A stretch of DNA of 64,000 bases from Legionella cincinnatiensis. Its GTDB lineage: Bacteria > Pseudomonadota > Gammaproteobacteria > Legionellales > Legionellaceae. Under the pieces are notes generated by a model that saw only the letters and a program-made list of their open reading frames with translations, was not told the DNA's origin and ran no database searches. Of the stretch, positions 8,408 to 16,655 are shown piece by piece. The DNA lies in contig NZ_UGNX01000001.1 of assembly GCF_900452415.1 (NCBI RefSeq), positions 2,232,001 through 2,296,000 of the forward strand. Reading direction: 5' to 3'. The position numbers were made by a program, and so were the translations under genes. Each line of letters opens with the position of its first letter. The stretch's first letter is position 1.

Positions 8408-9157
8408 TTATAACTTCATGCACATATCATCTTCTGTGAGTTGTGTTAATTTTGTTGAGGTATTATCTGTTTTAAACAGTCCTTTTTTATGTACGGCATT
8501 CATCCAAGAAATTGATGAGTCAAGTTGATTGGGATTAAAACGAGATATATTTTCTTCTAATGCGAGTTGCTCTGCTTTTAGTTGTTCTAGTCGACGTTGG
8601 CATGTGCTACTCTCATTAGCCAATGAAGAGATAATATTATTTTGGAATTTTAGATCTCTTTCTAACTTAGCAATCGGTTGCTTTAAACGATAACTTTCTG
8701 TATATAAATCTATTATCTTATTATTAGTTTTATTTGCTTTTTGTTGTAAAATACTTTCTCCAACCACTCCTACTATCGCTAGTGAAGCTAATATCAATGC
8801 GGCAGGAAGAGATGATATTACTGTTGCTGTTGCAAGGGAAAATGTTAAAATAGTCAAAACCATCAATACATTCTTGCCAATTTGGTACTTCTTTTTTTCA
8901 GTTGTTAATTCAGCTCGTTCTTTATCAAGCTCTTGAATTGGAGTTTCATTATTCTTCTGAATGGTTTCAAGTTCCTTAACCTTAATTTTGACTTTACTAA
9001 TACGGTCTTGATGGTCGCGAGCCAAGGAAATAAGTAAATCATTTTCAGCTTCTATTTTACGTTTCAGTTCATATAACTTGAATTTATTCGCTATATATTC
9101 AGGAGGTAAATTTTCTCTATTTGCTTTTTTTTTATGGTATATCTGATATGCTTTCAT
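8408..9157 (-). CDS. Coiled-coil protein with central membrane hairpin; effector-like
   Basis: 249 residues. The first 12 residues, MKAYQIYHKKKA, are identical to the start of the LRR protein at 10744, because promoter, leader and first codons are a shared inverted repeat. Residues ~20-95 form a charged coiled coil. Residues ~98-140 (VLMVLTILTFSLATATVISSLPAALILASLAIVGVVG) are two hydrophobic helices, followed by a second coiled coil to ~205. Coil-hairpin-coil layouts are common among Legionella Dot/Icm substrates that insert in host membranes; the role here is inference. Transcribed away from the LuxR-type gene. Confidence 0.75.
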   Translation of the reverse strand: MKAYQIYHKKKANRENLPPEYIANKFKLYELKRKIEAENDLLISLARDHQDRISKVKIKVKELETIQKNNETPIQELDKERAELTTEKKKYQIGKNVLMVLTILTFSLATATVISSLPAALILASLAIVGVVGESILQQKANKTNNKIIDLYTESYRLKQPIAKLERDLKFQNNIISSLANESSTCQRRLEQLKAEQLALEENISRFNPNQLDSSISWMNAVHKKGLFKTDNTSTKLTQLTEDDMCMKL

Positions 9158-9340
9158 GGGGACTCCACAGGAATAAAAAAATCTTTAATTGTTCATTAAT
9201 ACATTGGTCGTAGGTTCGATCTCTCCACGGCCTATTAATAAACTTTATTGTAAGAAATTATTATTAAATGAACTTTAAACTGTATATGGGTAGATATACC
9301 CAATTTTAATTAAATGCTGAGATATTGGTGGTTACTGCTT
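9126..9340 (-). repeat. Left arm of 215-bp inverted repeat (promoter + leader + first codons)
   Basis: The reverse complement matches 10561-10775 with about five mismatches. It starts abruptly next to the LuxR-containing segment and ends about 11 codons inside each outward gene. It therefore contains the whole control region of the 8408-9157 gene. It also contains a segment resembling a tRNA T-arm (GTAGGTTCGATC at about 9211) and the operator-like palindrome at 9288-9301. Confidence 0.92.
9288..9301. promoter_or_regulatory. Operator-like palindrome, left copy
   Basis: GGGTAGATATACCC: 5-bp arms around a 4-bp AT spacer, in the leader of the 8408-9157 gene about 130 bp before its start. An identical site lies in the leader of the LRR gene. 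Flanking a LuxR-type gene, it is a reasonable candidate binding site, but this is inference. Confidence 0.4.
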
Positions 9341-9468
9341 TAGGGAGATGAGATTTGAGATAAAGTTTTGGCCACCCGATACATTTCCGAGTAAATGAAA
9401 TCAAGTTTATCTGCATCTTTGGCTATACTTACTAATAAGGGCCAGTAAGTAGCACGAGCAATAGACTA

Positions 9469-10308
9469 ATGGATGAAAATGTTTTAGAAAATTTTATGAG
9501 GCAATCTCATCTTCTCAATGATTTGTGTGAACCATTGTTCTTGAAGTATGGAGTGAATTTTTTCAGGTACATGGAAATTCATGAAAGTGGGGATTTCATT
9601 GGTTTAATCAATAATCTCAAATATTACGAATTTGTAGCGTCTCAAATGCAAAAAAATGACCTCTTTCTTTCCGCCCCGTTATGGTCGATAAAGCAATATC
9701 CTCAAAGTGGGACCTACTTGTCTTATCTGCGTGACACCAATGGACCTGAAATTTTACAGAAAGTTGCTAGAAAATTTGGAATTGGCAATTTTTTTACGAT
9801 AGTTAACAAGGAGGTGACTAAGGAAGGGATTTTAATTAAGATTTTCGTTTATGGAACAGACATCAATAATATAAATATTAATCAATATTACTTAAGAGAT
9901 CTCAAATTATTTCAGGAATTCAGTCATTATTTCAATAAACGTATGCTGCGTTTATTAAGTACTATGGACAGGGCTTCACCGAGTCGGCATTTGACTGCTG
10001 CTATTAATCAAGCGGTATATAATTTTGATTGGGAGAAAGATACTTTAGAGACAATAAACGTCCAGGATAAAATAATAAAAATTAAACAGGATATAAGGAT
10101 ATTGAATTTGACGAAAAGAGAGCAGCAGATTATTGCTGAATACATGCAAGGATTAAATCATAGAGAGACAGCAGACAAATTATTTATCTCGAAAAAAACA
10201 GTTGAAAGACATTTTGAGAATATTAGAGCCAAGTTAAATTGTAGCACCAAAGATGAAATAGTATCTAAATTAATGGACAAGGGATATTTTTATATAGAAG
10301 AGCCTTAG
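9469..10308 (+). CDS. LuxR-type transcriptional regulator
   Basis: 279 residues. The C-terminal ~65 residues are a GerE/LuxR helix-turn-helix: LTKREQQIIAEYMQGLNHRETADKLF followed by the recognition helix ISKKTVERHFENIRAKL. The N-terminal ~200 residues are an unrecognised sensory region without an obvious receiver aspartate or membrane helix. The gene lies exactly between two inverted 215-bp promoter copies, so it is well placed to control both outward genes. A hairpin (CTTACT...AGTAAG, about 9426-9449) lies just before its start. The regulator at 42793 has the same size and architecture. The 10309-10560 stretch after it holds no convincing gene. Confidence 0.88.
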   Translation: MDENVLENFMRQSHLLNDLCEPLFLKYGVNFFRYMEIHESGDFIGLINNLKYYEFVASQMQKNDLFLSAPLWSIKQYPQSGTYLSYLRDTNGPEILQKVARKFGIGNFFTIVNKEVTKEGILIKIFVYGTDINNININQYYLRDLKLFQEFSHYFNKRMLRLLSTMDRASPSRHLTAAINQAVYNFDWEKDTLETINVQDKIIKIKQDIRILNLTKREQQIIAEYMQGLNHRETADKLFISKKTVERHFENIRAKLNCSTKDEIVSKLMDKGYFYIEEP

Positions 10309-10560
10309 CATCCCACATAACTCCGCGAAGTAAGTAGCTATTGACTCTGGAGTCCTTCCAGAAAGATTTGTAAACCGATTAGATATGATGTTCGAAATCA
10401 ATTTTTACAGTCAAAGACAGCCTTTATCCGTATTTCTTAGATCAATTGTCTTAATTACCCAGGGTGAATTCCAGTTCCTCTATATTAACCGGCGATTCCG
10501 ATGAGACTTATTATTTTTATAGGACACTCAATTGAATAAAGGCAACAGGCAGTTATTAAT

Positions 10561-10775
10561 AAGCAGTAACCACCAATATCTCAGCATTTAATTAAAATTG
10601 GGTATATCTACCCATATACAATCTAAAGTTCATTTAATAATAATTTCTTACAATAAAGTTTATTAATAGGCCGTGAGGGGATCGAACCTACGACCAATGT
10701 ATTAATGAACAATTAAAGATTTTTTTATTCCTGTGGAGTCCCCATGAAAGCATATCAGATATACCATAAAAAAAA
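10561..10775 (+). repeat. Right arm of 215-bp inverted repeat (promoter + leader + first codons)
   Basis: Inverse copy of 9126-9340, reading toward the LRR gene. Differences are a GT/AT-type pair of changes near 10621 and three changes near 10676. The identical part runs through GTGGAGTCCCC, the ATG at 10744 and the codons for MKAYQIYHKKK. Confidence 0.92.
10600..10613. promoter_or_regulatory. Operator-like palindrome, right copy
   Basis: GGGTATATCTACCC, the same site as at 9288-9301, about 130 bp before the LRR gene start. It is candidate shared operator for the LuxR-type protein encoded between the two copies. Confidence 0.4.
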
Positions 10776-12321
10776 GGCAGAGCTAGATAGAGAATTTAGC
10801 CAAATTCCTTCTGAAACTACTTATCTTATTTTAGATAATGACATAGTCACTGATCAATTTCCTAATTATAATGAATTGGTTGAGTGTTTTTCTACGCTGA
10901 GCAACCTAACCAACCTGACTCATCTTCGTTTAGTAGGAGCAAGGTATCTTGATGAACTAAGTGGAGAAGAGTTAGCTAATGTATTCGGTCTTCTCCCACA
11001 AAATTTGACTCATCTGGATTTAAGTTTTAATAACTTTAAAAGATTCAGTGGTGAGGAGTTAAGCAACATTTTTGCTAGTCTTCCTAAAAACCTGACTCAT
11101 CTGGATTTAAATCACACTAAATTTGACAATCTAAATCGTGAGGAATTGTCTAATGCTTTTTCGAAACTACCTCCGAGCCTGAGTCACCTTAGCCTGGAAG
11201 TGTGGGGAGAAAATACTCGGGAGCGAACCTTAGAGAAATTCACTAGCCTTTTTGCTGCCATTCCAAAATCAGTTTCTCACCTTAGTTTGAGTGAATGTAT
11301 TTGGCATCCCTTAAGTCTTAAAGAATGGGCTCAGTGTTGCCAAGCTATTCCTGAAAACGTGACCTCTATTGATTTGTCAAATACTCACTTAGATAGAATC
11401 AATTCTAAGTATTTAATAAATCTCGAGTCGTCCTTACCTCATGTAAATACTGTTTATTTAAGTATCGATGAAATTAAATCCATATCTCAAGAGGGTCGGG
11501 GTAAATTAGGTATGATGTTCCCCAACGCAAAAAATATCGTTTTTCTTGATTCTGCCAATAAAGAAATAGAAACCCCTGCGTATTATAAAGAACAAATTTT
11601 GGCGCATGAGCTTCCTGGGCAGCAAGAGCATCAACAAGAATTGGAGCATCAACAAGAATTGGAGCATCAACAAGAATTGGAGCATCAACAAGAATTAGAG
11701 CATCAACAAGAATTAGAGCATCAACAAGAATTGGAGCATCAACAAGAATTGGAGCATCAACAAGAATTGGAGCATCAACAAGAATTGGAGCATCAACAAG
11801 AATTGGGACGTCAACAAGAATTAGAACGTCAACAAGAATTGGAACGTCAACAAGAATTGGAACGTCAAAAAAGTCAACAAAGAGAGAGTAAAATAAATAA
11901 TACTACCAAGAAAATTGATAGTATTATTACAGAGCTTGCATGCAAAATAGACCGAGTAGATCATCATACCTACAAAAAAGCACATGAAGCTGCTACGACA
12001 CTTTTAACTAACTTGATAGCTGCTCGTAATGTTTATGAGGATAATCTAAGAGCAAATAACATTCCTCATGAAGAAACTGAAAACCAATTCAAATTCACTT
12101 GTAAAAAAGCAATAAATGATGCCAAACCAGTTTTAGAAAAAGATTTGGGTTGGGGTGACTATCTGAAGAACCTAGTAAAAAGCTTGGCTAACGCAGTGAT
12201 TACCTTTGCTACTCTGGGTTCACGCCACAGCATCTTCTCATACGCACGTCCACAATCTGTAAAAGCTGTAGAAAAAGCTGCAGAATATTTAGAGATTAAT
12301 CAACAAAATACCCTTTCCTAA
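10744..12321 (+). CDS. Leucine-rich-repeat protein with EHQQEL tandem repeat; effector-like
   Basis: 525 residues. Residues ~55-240 contain leucine-rich repeats of the Legionella type (LTHLDLS...LSNIFASLPKN, LTHLDLN...LSNAFSKLPPS), protein-binding horseshoe units. Residues ~295-372 are a tandem of ten EHQQEL and three [GE]RQQEL hexapeptides, expected to form a long charged helix. The C-terminal ~140 residues form a helical domain containing FKFTCKKAINDAKPVLEKDLGWGDYLKNL, which resembles a C-terminal module I associate with Legionella effector-like proteins. The N-terminus and promoter are shared with the gene at 8408-9157. A secreted, host-directed role is inferred from architecture. Confidence 0.85.
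   Translation: MKAYQIYHKKKAELDREFSQIPSETTYLILDNDIVTDQFPNYNELVECFSTLSNLTNLTHLRLVGARYLDELSGEELANVFGLLPQNLTHLDLSFNNFKRFSGEELSNIFASLPKNLTHLDLNHTKFDNLNREELSNAFSKLPPSLSHLSLEVWGENTRERTLEKFTSLFAAIPKSVSHLSLSECIWHPLSLKEWAQCCQAIPENVTSIDLSNTHLDRINSKYLINLESSLPHVNTVYLSIDEIKSISQEGRGKLGMMFPNAKNIVFLDSANKEIETPAYYKEQILAHELPGQQEHQQELEHQQELEHQQELEHQQELEHQQELEHQQELEHQQELEHQQELEHQQELEHQQELGRQQELERQQELERQQELERQKSQQRESKINNTTKKIDSIITELACKIDRVDHHTYKKAHEAATTLLTNLIAARNVYEDNLRANNIPHEETENQFKFTCKKAINDAKPVLEKDLGWGDYLKNLVKSLANAVITFATLGSRHSIFSYARPQSVKAVEKAAEYLEINQQNTLS
11626..11859 (+). repeat. 18-bp in-frame tandem repeat, 13 units
   Basis: Unit GAGCATCAACAAGAATTG encodes EHQQEL. Ten units read EHQQEL and the last three read [GE]RQQEL. 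Units are nearly identical at the DNA level (mainly A/G third-position changes), so copy number can change by slippage without breaking the frame. Confidence 0.95.
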
Positions 12322-12430
12322 TAACGCCCCGGTTGTCTATGAGTGGCGACCGGGAATACAAACAATGTGGCAGGTAAACGGTTTGAGTGAAACTAGTTAT
12401 ATATACTTTTTAAATAAGAAGGATATTGAG

Positions 12431-13645
12431 ATGTTAGGCCAATCATTAGTAGTTATCATAGATCCAAGGCAAGAAAGTAAAGTTGATTCTGAATTAAAGA
12501 AAGCAAATCAAAACTTCATCAAATTCAAAGAAAGAATAAATAAAACGTTAAACTTTGCTATTGCTCCATTTTCGTGGCTAAAATCACTATTTACAACAGA
12601 TGATGATAATTATTATAACAATACCCATAAATTGAGTGCGCTATTTTTAGGGCTAATCTTCAGTCCAGTATTTATAATTTGCGGTATGGTAACTATCGGA
12701 ATAGGAACTCTCGTTTTAGGAGCACAACTCATATTTTTTCCTTTTCAATCGATAGCAGCTAAAATTCAAGATTCTTTTTATGATGCAGAGGCATTTAAAG
12801 GCTTTCCTAACAATCAAAAATTATCCCTAGATAGTATCGTTGAATACAAAGAGCAAAAAAATGATCGGGTATCTGATCCACTAGCTAATAAAAATGTAGA
12901 GCACGAACAAGATAAAGCATCTAAAACTCGATACAAAAAGCATCCAAAGCAATCTGTGCCAACAGCTCAAACAACAAAATTTGATTCGAGTCCAAGCCTC
13001 TATCTGAAGAAATATGTCTTAGAGACTCATGAAAAAGAAGTACAGGAGCAGGAACAAGATAAAATACAAAAAACTCAAGATAAAAACTCTCCAAAACAAT
13101 CTGTATCAACAGATAAGAAAGCCATTTTTGAGTTGAGCCCACATCTCTATTTGAAATATGGTCTAGACACAATGCATAAAAATCAAGACAAAAAGCATCC
13201 AAAGCAATCTGTGCCAACAGCTCAAACAACAAAATTTGATTCAAGTCCAAGCCTCTATCTGAAGAAATATGCCTTAGAAGCTAATGAAAAAGAAGTACAG
13301 GAGCAGGAACAAGATAAAGTACAAAAAGCTCAAGATAAAAACTCTTCAAAACAATCTGTATCAACAGATAAAAAAGCATTTTTTGAGTTGAGCCCACATC
13401 TCTATCTGAAATATGGTCTAGGGGCAATGCATAAAGCTCAAGACAAAAAGCCTCCAAAGCAATCTGGATCAACAGCTCAAACAACAATGTTTCATCATCA
13501 ACCCTATATTGGCCCAGGTATTGTATATGCTAAGACAAAAATTGTTAAAAATGGAAGAGTTATCGAAGATAAGGTTTTTAATAGAAGCTCTCAAGATCCA
13601 GGCGATACCTCAAAGAGAGCATTTAAAAGCAGCTTTAGAATTTGA
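12431..13645 (+). CDS. Membrane protein with 85-residue tandem repeats; effector-like
   Basis: About 404 residues from ATG 12431, which has GAAGGA at the right distance; an upstream ATG at 12365 lacks one. Residues ~75-130 carry a hydrophobic hairpin (LSALFLGLIFSPVFIICGMVTIGIGTLVLGAQLIFFPF). The following ~190 residues are two 85-residue repeats plus part of a third, each with two sub-motifs, KQSVPTAQTTKFDSSPSLYLKKY and KQSVSTDKKAIFELSPHLYLKYG. The tail reads GPGIVYAKTKIVKNGRVIEDKVF. Repeats are hydrophilic and Lys/Gln/Ser rich. It follows the LRR gene closely and may share its transcript. No function recognised. Confidence 0.75.
   Translation: MLGQSLVVIIDPRQESKVDSELKKANQNFIKFKERINKTLNFAIAPFSWLKSLFTTDDDNYYNNTHKLSALFLGLIFSPVFIICGMVTIGIGTLVLGAQLIFFPFQSIAAKIQDSFYDAEAFKGFPNNQKLSLDSIVEYKEQKNDRVSDPLANKNVEHEQDKASKTRYKKHPKQSVPTAQTTKFDSSPSLYLKKYVLETHEKEVQEQEQDKIQKTQDKNSPKQSVSTDKKAIFELSPHLYLKYGLDTMHKNQDKKHPKQSVPTAQTTKFDSSPSLYLKKYALEANEKEVQEQEQDKVQKAQDKNSSKQSVSTDKKAFFELSPHLYLKYGLGAMHKAQDKKPPKQSGSTAQTTMFHHQPYIGPGIVYAKTKIVKNGRVIEDKVFNRSSQDPGDTSKRAFKSSFRI
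12936..13491 (+). repeat. 255-bp in-frame tandem repeat, 2.2 copies
   Basis: Period exactly 255 bp: CATCC at 12941, again at 13196, and the related CCTCC at 13451. Copies are highly similar in DNA, so the protein could gain or lose 85-residue modules by recombination. Confidence 0.9.
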
Positions 13646-13788
13646 GTTCATTGGACAAATGTTCAGGTAGATGCAGAAACTCATAATTGGTACATTAATG
13701 ATGTTTAACTAGAGGGTTGAAACTCTAGTAGCCTTCTACTGCTGATTATAGAATTTGTATTGAAACTAGTTATTCGATAAGAGGAAAC

Positions 13789-14217
13789 ATGAATAAAATA
13801 TTCGGTTTAATTTCTTTAGTCCTAATTAATTCTTCTCTGCTCTATCTTATCTATTGGTATGTTTACATAGCGAGCTCCATTAAAGTCGATAATATTTTTA
13901 ATATCCCTTATGAACCCTCGGGAATGCAACTTTTCTTTTACTTTATATCTCTTCCATTTTTTTTAGTGTTAGCGCTGTTAAGTCTGCTTCATAGTTATCA
14001 TTTTGAATTAAGAAGATCTTTATGCACTGGTATTCCTATAATTTGGCTTGCGTATTTTATTTTAATTCTTTGTATCGATTTTATAGTTCATTTTTCCGCA
14101 AGGAATAATCTTTTATATTATGGAATACTGAGCATTTCATGTGTTGCAGTTGCCTATTTAATTTATTCAACCTATTGCCAATTTCTTCAATTAAGCAACT
14201 CTACACGCAAAAATTAA
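13789..14217 (+). CDS. Four-helix membrane protein, unknown
   Basis: 142 residues, start supported by AGAGGAAAC. Four hydrophobic segments: residues ~5-27, ~45-68, ~80-102 and ~110-130. The rest is short polar loops, including a C-terminal NSTRKN. No family recognised. Downstream of the repeat-containing gene by 143 bp, likely its own transcription unit. Confidence 0.65.
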   Translation: MNKIFGLISLVLINSSLLYLIYWYVYIASSIKVDNIFNIPYEPSGMQLFFYFISLPFFLVLALLSLLHSYHFELRRSLCTGIPIIWLAYFILILCIDFIVHFSARNNLLYYGILSISCVAVAYLIYSTYCQFLQLSNSTRKN

Positions 14218-14342
14218 AACAACCACAATAATTTTTATTTTAATTATCAGTCGCTTATAATATTCCCCTAAAATCAACGCGAAAGGAAATCTTATCTGAG
14301 GAATTAGAGTGTTAAATTATTAGGCATAATAAGTTCATAATA

Positions 14343-14514
14343 ATGATTAATCCTGTCTATGTAAAAATTCCATCATTTGTAGGGGAAGCTAGTCGCACGT
14401 GGTTTATCTGGAACCGACCCATTAGGTCCTGTAGGTATTGCTACCGCTCCTAATTATAAAATGAGACCAACATCAGTACTCGAAGCTATGGATAGCGCCA
14501 CATATTCAAAATAA
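14343..14514 (+). pseudogene. Short decayed coding remnant
   Basis: An ATG-led frame gives MINPVYVKIPSFVGEASRT. After a frameshift near 14400 a coding-like C-terminus follows (GLSGTDPLGPVGIATAPNYK, then MRPTSVLEAMDSATYSK, stop at 14514). The composition looks like real protein and not chance, so I read it as the remains of a small or internally deleted gene of unknown identity. The rest of 14218-14570 contains nothing I can support. Confidence 0.4.
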
Positions 14515-14570
14515 TACCATCGATGATTTTAAATCAAGAACTCGATAAAGAAAACTTATCTTAGAAGCCT

Positions 14571-15620
14571 TCACATCAATAAGCAGCTTTTTTCCTCTTT
14601 TGGAGCATGCTCAAAATTGTGATTTAGAAACTCATCAAGAAGAGCTGGTGAAATTACGTTACCTTTATTATTAGCAAAAATTGAAATTTCTTCTTCGGCT
14701 ATTACTTTAAAAAGAGATGTTAATCCTTCAATATGAGAATCTCCCATTACTACAATGAAAGTGTTCCTATCTTCATTACACTGTAGTTTTTCCCAGATAT
14801 CACATACTAACGTAGCATCATGAAAGCTCAATAGATATTGCAGGCAAACATCACGTAACATCGATATTAGTTTCAAGGAATTCGTTTTTTTTATCATTTC
14901 AATGCAATTGTTTACTAAATTGCCATCTCGAAGCCTCGCCTCATCAAGCTGTAACGAACGATATTCTGTTTCAATTTGTATAAGTAACCCTAATGCATCG
15001 TTTATATTTAAAATAGAATCTCCAATGAAATAATACAGTTCTTTGTTGCTATTGATATAATTATCCGCCATGTTATCCAATAATTTAATCTGCGCGGAGA
15101 GAAATTCTGCCAATTCATTAAAAGAACAACATTTAGAATAAAGTAATCCTAAATTATCCAGTTCTTTCGACTGAATAAATTCTGTAATTGTCTCGAATGG
15201 CCGCCGCACTTTTTTGTTTCTCTCTGTAATTGATTTTTCAATTTCCTCAATCTTCTCGAGGAAGAGCCACAAACATACATATTTTTTGTTACAAAACTCA
15301 CTTCTTTTTTCGGTGAATATCATTTCTAAATTGGATGATGGTGTTAAAGTCTCTAACGAGTCCATAAAACCTATTGTATTTGAGCTTTCTTCTCGTGTTT
15401 TGCCTGTACTTTCTAGGAATAAAACTACTTTATTACTCTTCGCGTATTCATTGAGAACATGATGATATTGATGAGCCAAATCCATAGCTATTGGCTGATG
15501 AACCTCGCCTATTAAAATAATCGGTGTATTGTTATAAATAAATTTATGATAACTTCGGGGCCCACCTAAACGATAATAATCATCTGTTTTATTTGCTGTG
15601 TTGAAAAACCGAGAAAACAT
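14571..15620 (-). CDS. TIKI/EreA/ChaN-like protein with C-terminal CaaX box; effector-like
   Basis: 349 residues; ATG 15620 has GGAGTG upstream. Motifs match the TIKI/TraB/EreA/ChaN superfamily of metal-dependent or esterase-like enzymes: ILIGEVH (GExH, residues 38-41), LFLE (Glu70), an R-D-x-N element near 231, and VVMGDSH (293-296). Much of the middle is helical. There is no signal peptide. The protein ends K-S-C-L-L-M, a textbook CaaX prenylation box with Met last, preceded by a Lys/Glu-rich stretch. Several Legionella effectors are lipidated in this way by host enzymes, so host membrane targeting is a reasonable inference. Substrate unknown. Confidence 0.7.
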   Translation of the reverse strand: MFSRFFNTANKTDDYYRLGGPRSYHKFIYNNTPIILIGEVHQPIAMDLAHQYHHVLNEYAKSNKVVLFLESTGKTREESSNTIGFMDSLETLTPSSNLEMIFTEKRSEFCNKKYVCLWLFLEKIEEIEKSITERNKKVRRPFETITEFIQSKELDNLGLLYSKCCSFNELAEFLSAQIKLLDNMADNYINSNKELYYFIGDSILNINDALGLLIQIETEYRSLQLDEARLRDGNLVNNCIEMIKKTNSLKLISMLRDVCLQYLLSFHDATLVCDIWEKLQCNEDRNTFIVVMGDSHIEGLTSLFKVIAEEEISIFANNKGNVISPALLDEFLNHNFEHAPKEEKSCLLM

Positions 15621-15900
15621 TACGACATCACTCCAATTCAGTTGTGCTAGCTTTTGATACTAGAGATTATTCTTCTAATTTGACGCCCACCTAGAGCCCG
15701 TATTAGCGTAAGCATAATATGGGATTTACCAGCACTCCATCCCTAATCTCGATTAAATTATATATGATTTTTGAACTATTATTAAAAAGTAAACCAAAAC
15801 TAAATACCTCATTATGTTTAATTATAATAAATAATATTTGATAAAGTATTATTACCGTATTGTAATAATGAGGTAATAACCCCCGTATTTCGAGGCAAAC

Positions 15901-16389
15901 ATGGGCAATTTTTTAGGGATAGACGAACTTTTGAATTATGGCCTCTATTTACGAGGAGTAGCGATTACCTTGTATGCGATTGTGATCTTCAGAATGAACT
16001 TGTCTCGGCTTTATGGAAATCATAGCGCTTTGGATTTTATTATTTATATTATCTTAGGGGCTATCTTGGGTGAAGCTATTGTGAACAATATTCCCCTTTT
16101 ACCTTCTCTAATAGTATGTTCACTCATTGTTTTCATATATAAGATAATGGCGTTTTTAACTTATAAAAGCCATCGAGTAGGAAAATATATTAAAGGAGAA
16201 AAAATTATACTCATAAAAAACGGAAAATTAATTAAAAAAAATCTCGAATGCACTCGAATTACAAGGAACGATATATTGCAATCATTAAGACTGCAATATG
16301 GCCTTTGTAATCTTCAATTAGTAAATACAGCTATTCTTGAAAGAGGAGGACAAATTTCCTTTCAAATGAAACGTCGCCATTCTACTTAA
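15901..16389 (+). CDS. DUF421 (YetF-like) membrane protein
   Basis: 162 residues. Three N-terminal membrane helices (residues ~15-35, 45-62, 68-85) with the motifs R-G-V-A-I-T-L-Y and SALDFIIYIILGAILGEAI are typical of DUF421. The soluble C-terminal domain has KGEKIILIKNGKLIKKNLECTRITRNDILQSLRLQYG, the characteristic beta/helix region. GAGGC precedes the ATG. Members of the family affect envelope or spore traits in other bacteria; the mechanism is not known. It precedes the SulP gene by 266 bp. Confidence 0.85.
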   Translation: MGNFLGIDELLNYGLYLRGVAITLYAIVIFRMNLSRLYGNHSALDFIIYIILGAILGEAIVNNIPLLPSLIVCSLIVFIYKIMAFLTYKSHRVGKYIKGEKIILIKNGKLIKKNLECTRITRNDILQSLRLQYGLCNLQLVNTAILERGGQISFQMKRRHST

Positions 16390-16655
16390 TAATCTATTTT
16401 ATAATAATTTTTTAGAGAACTAGTGTTGCCCAAATTAATACATCAACACGCACATTTTTGTCATTTTTATTTTTTTATGATATCTAAATCAGGTTCTATA
16501 AAATCAGCTATAGATGGAATGTAACTTCGGCTTAATCGTATACTATAATGTTTCTAATAAATCTTTTTCTAGAGAAAACAAAGTCTCGATAATTAAAGCT
16601 AGTTTTCCAAACAAGAATATAGAATTATTTATTTAAGAATTTAAGGGATTAAAAT

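Noticed and set aside
8220-8528. Plus-strand frame beside the coiled-coil gene
   Set aside because: No ribosome site, and its second half is antisense to a well-supported gene.
9200-9240. Possible tRNA gene
   Set aside because: Only a T-arm-like segment is present; no D-arm, anticodon arm or full acceptor stem can be formed. No other tRNA or rRNA was seen in the window.
11626-11859. Possible CRISPR-like array
   Set aside because: The 18-bp units are directly adjacent with no spacers and are translated in frame, so this is a coding tandem repeat.
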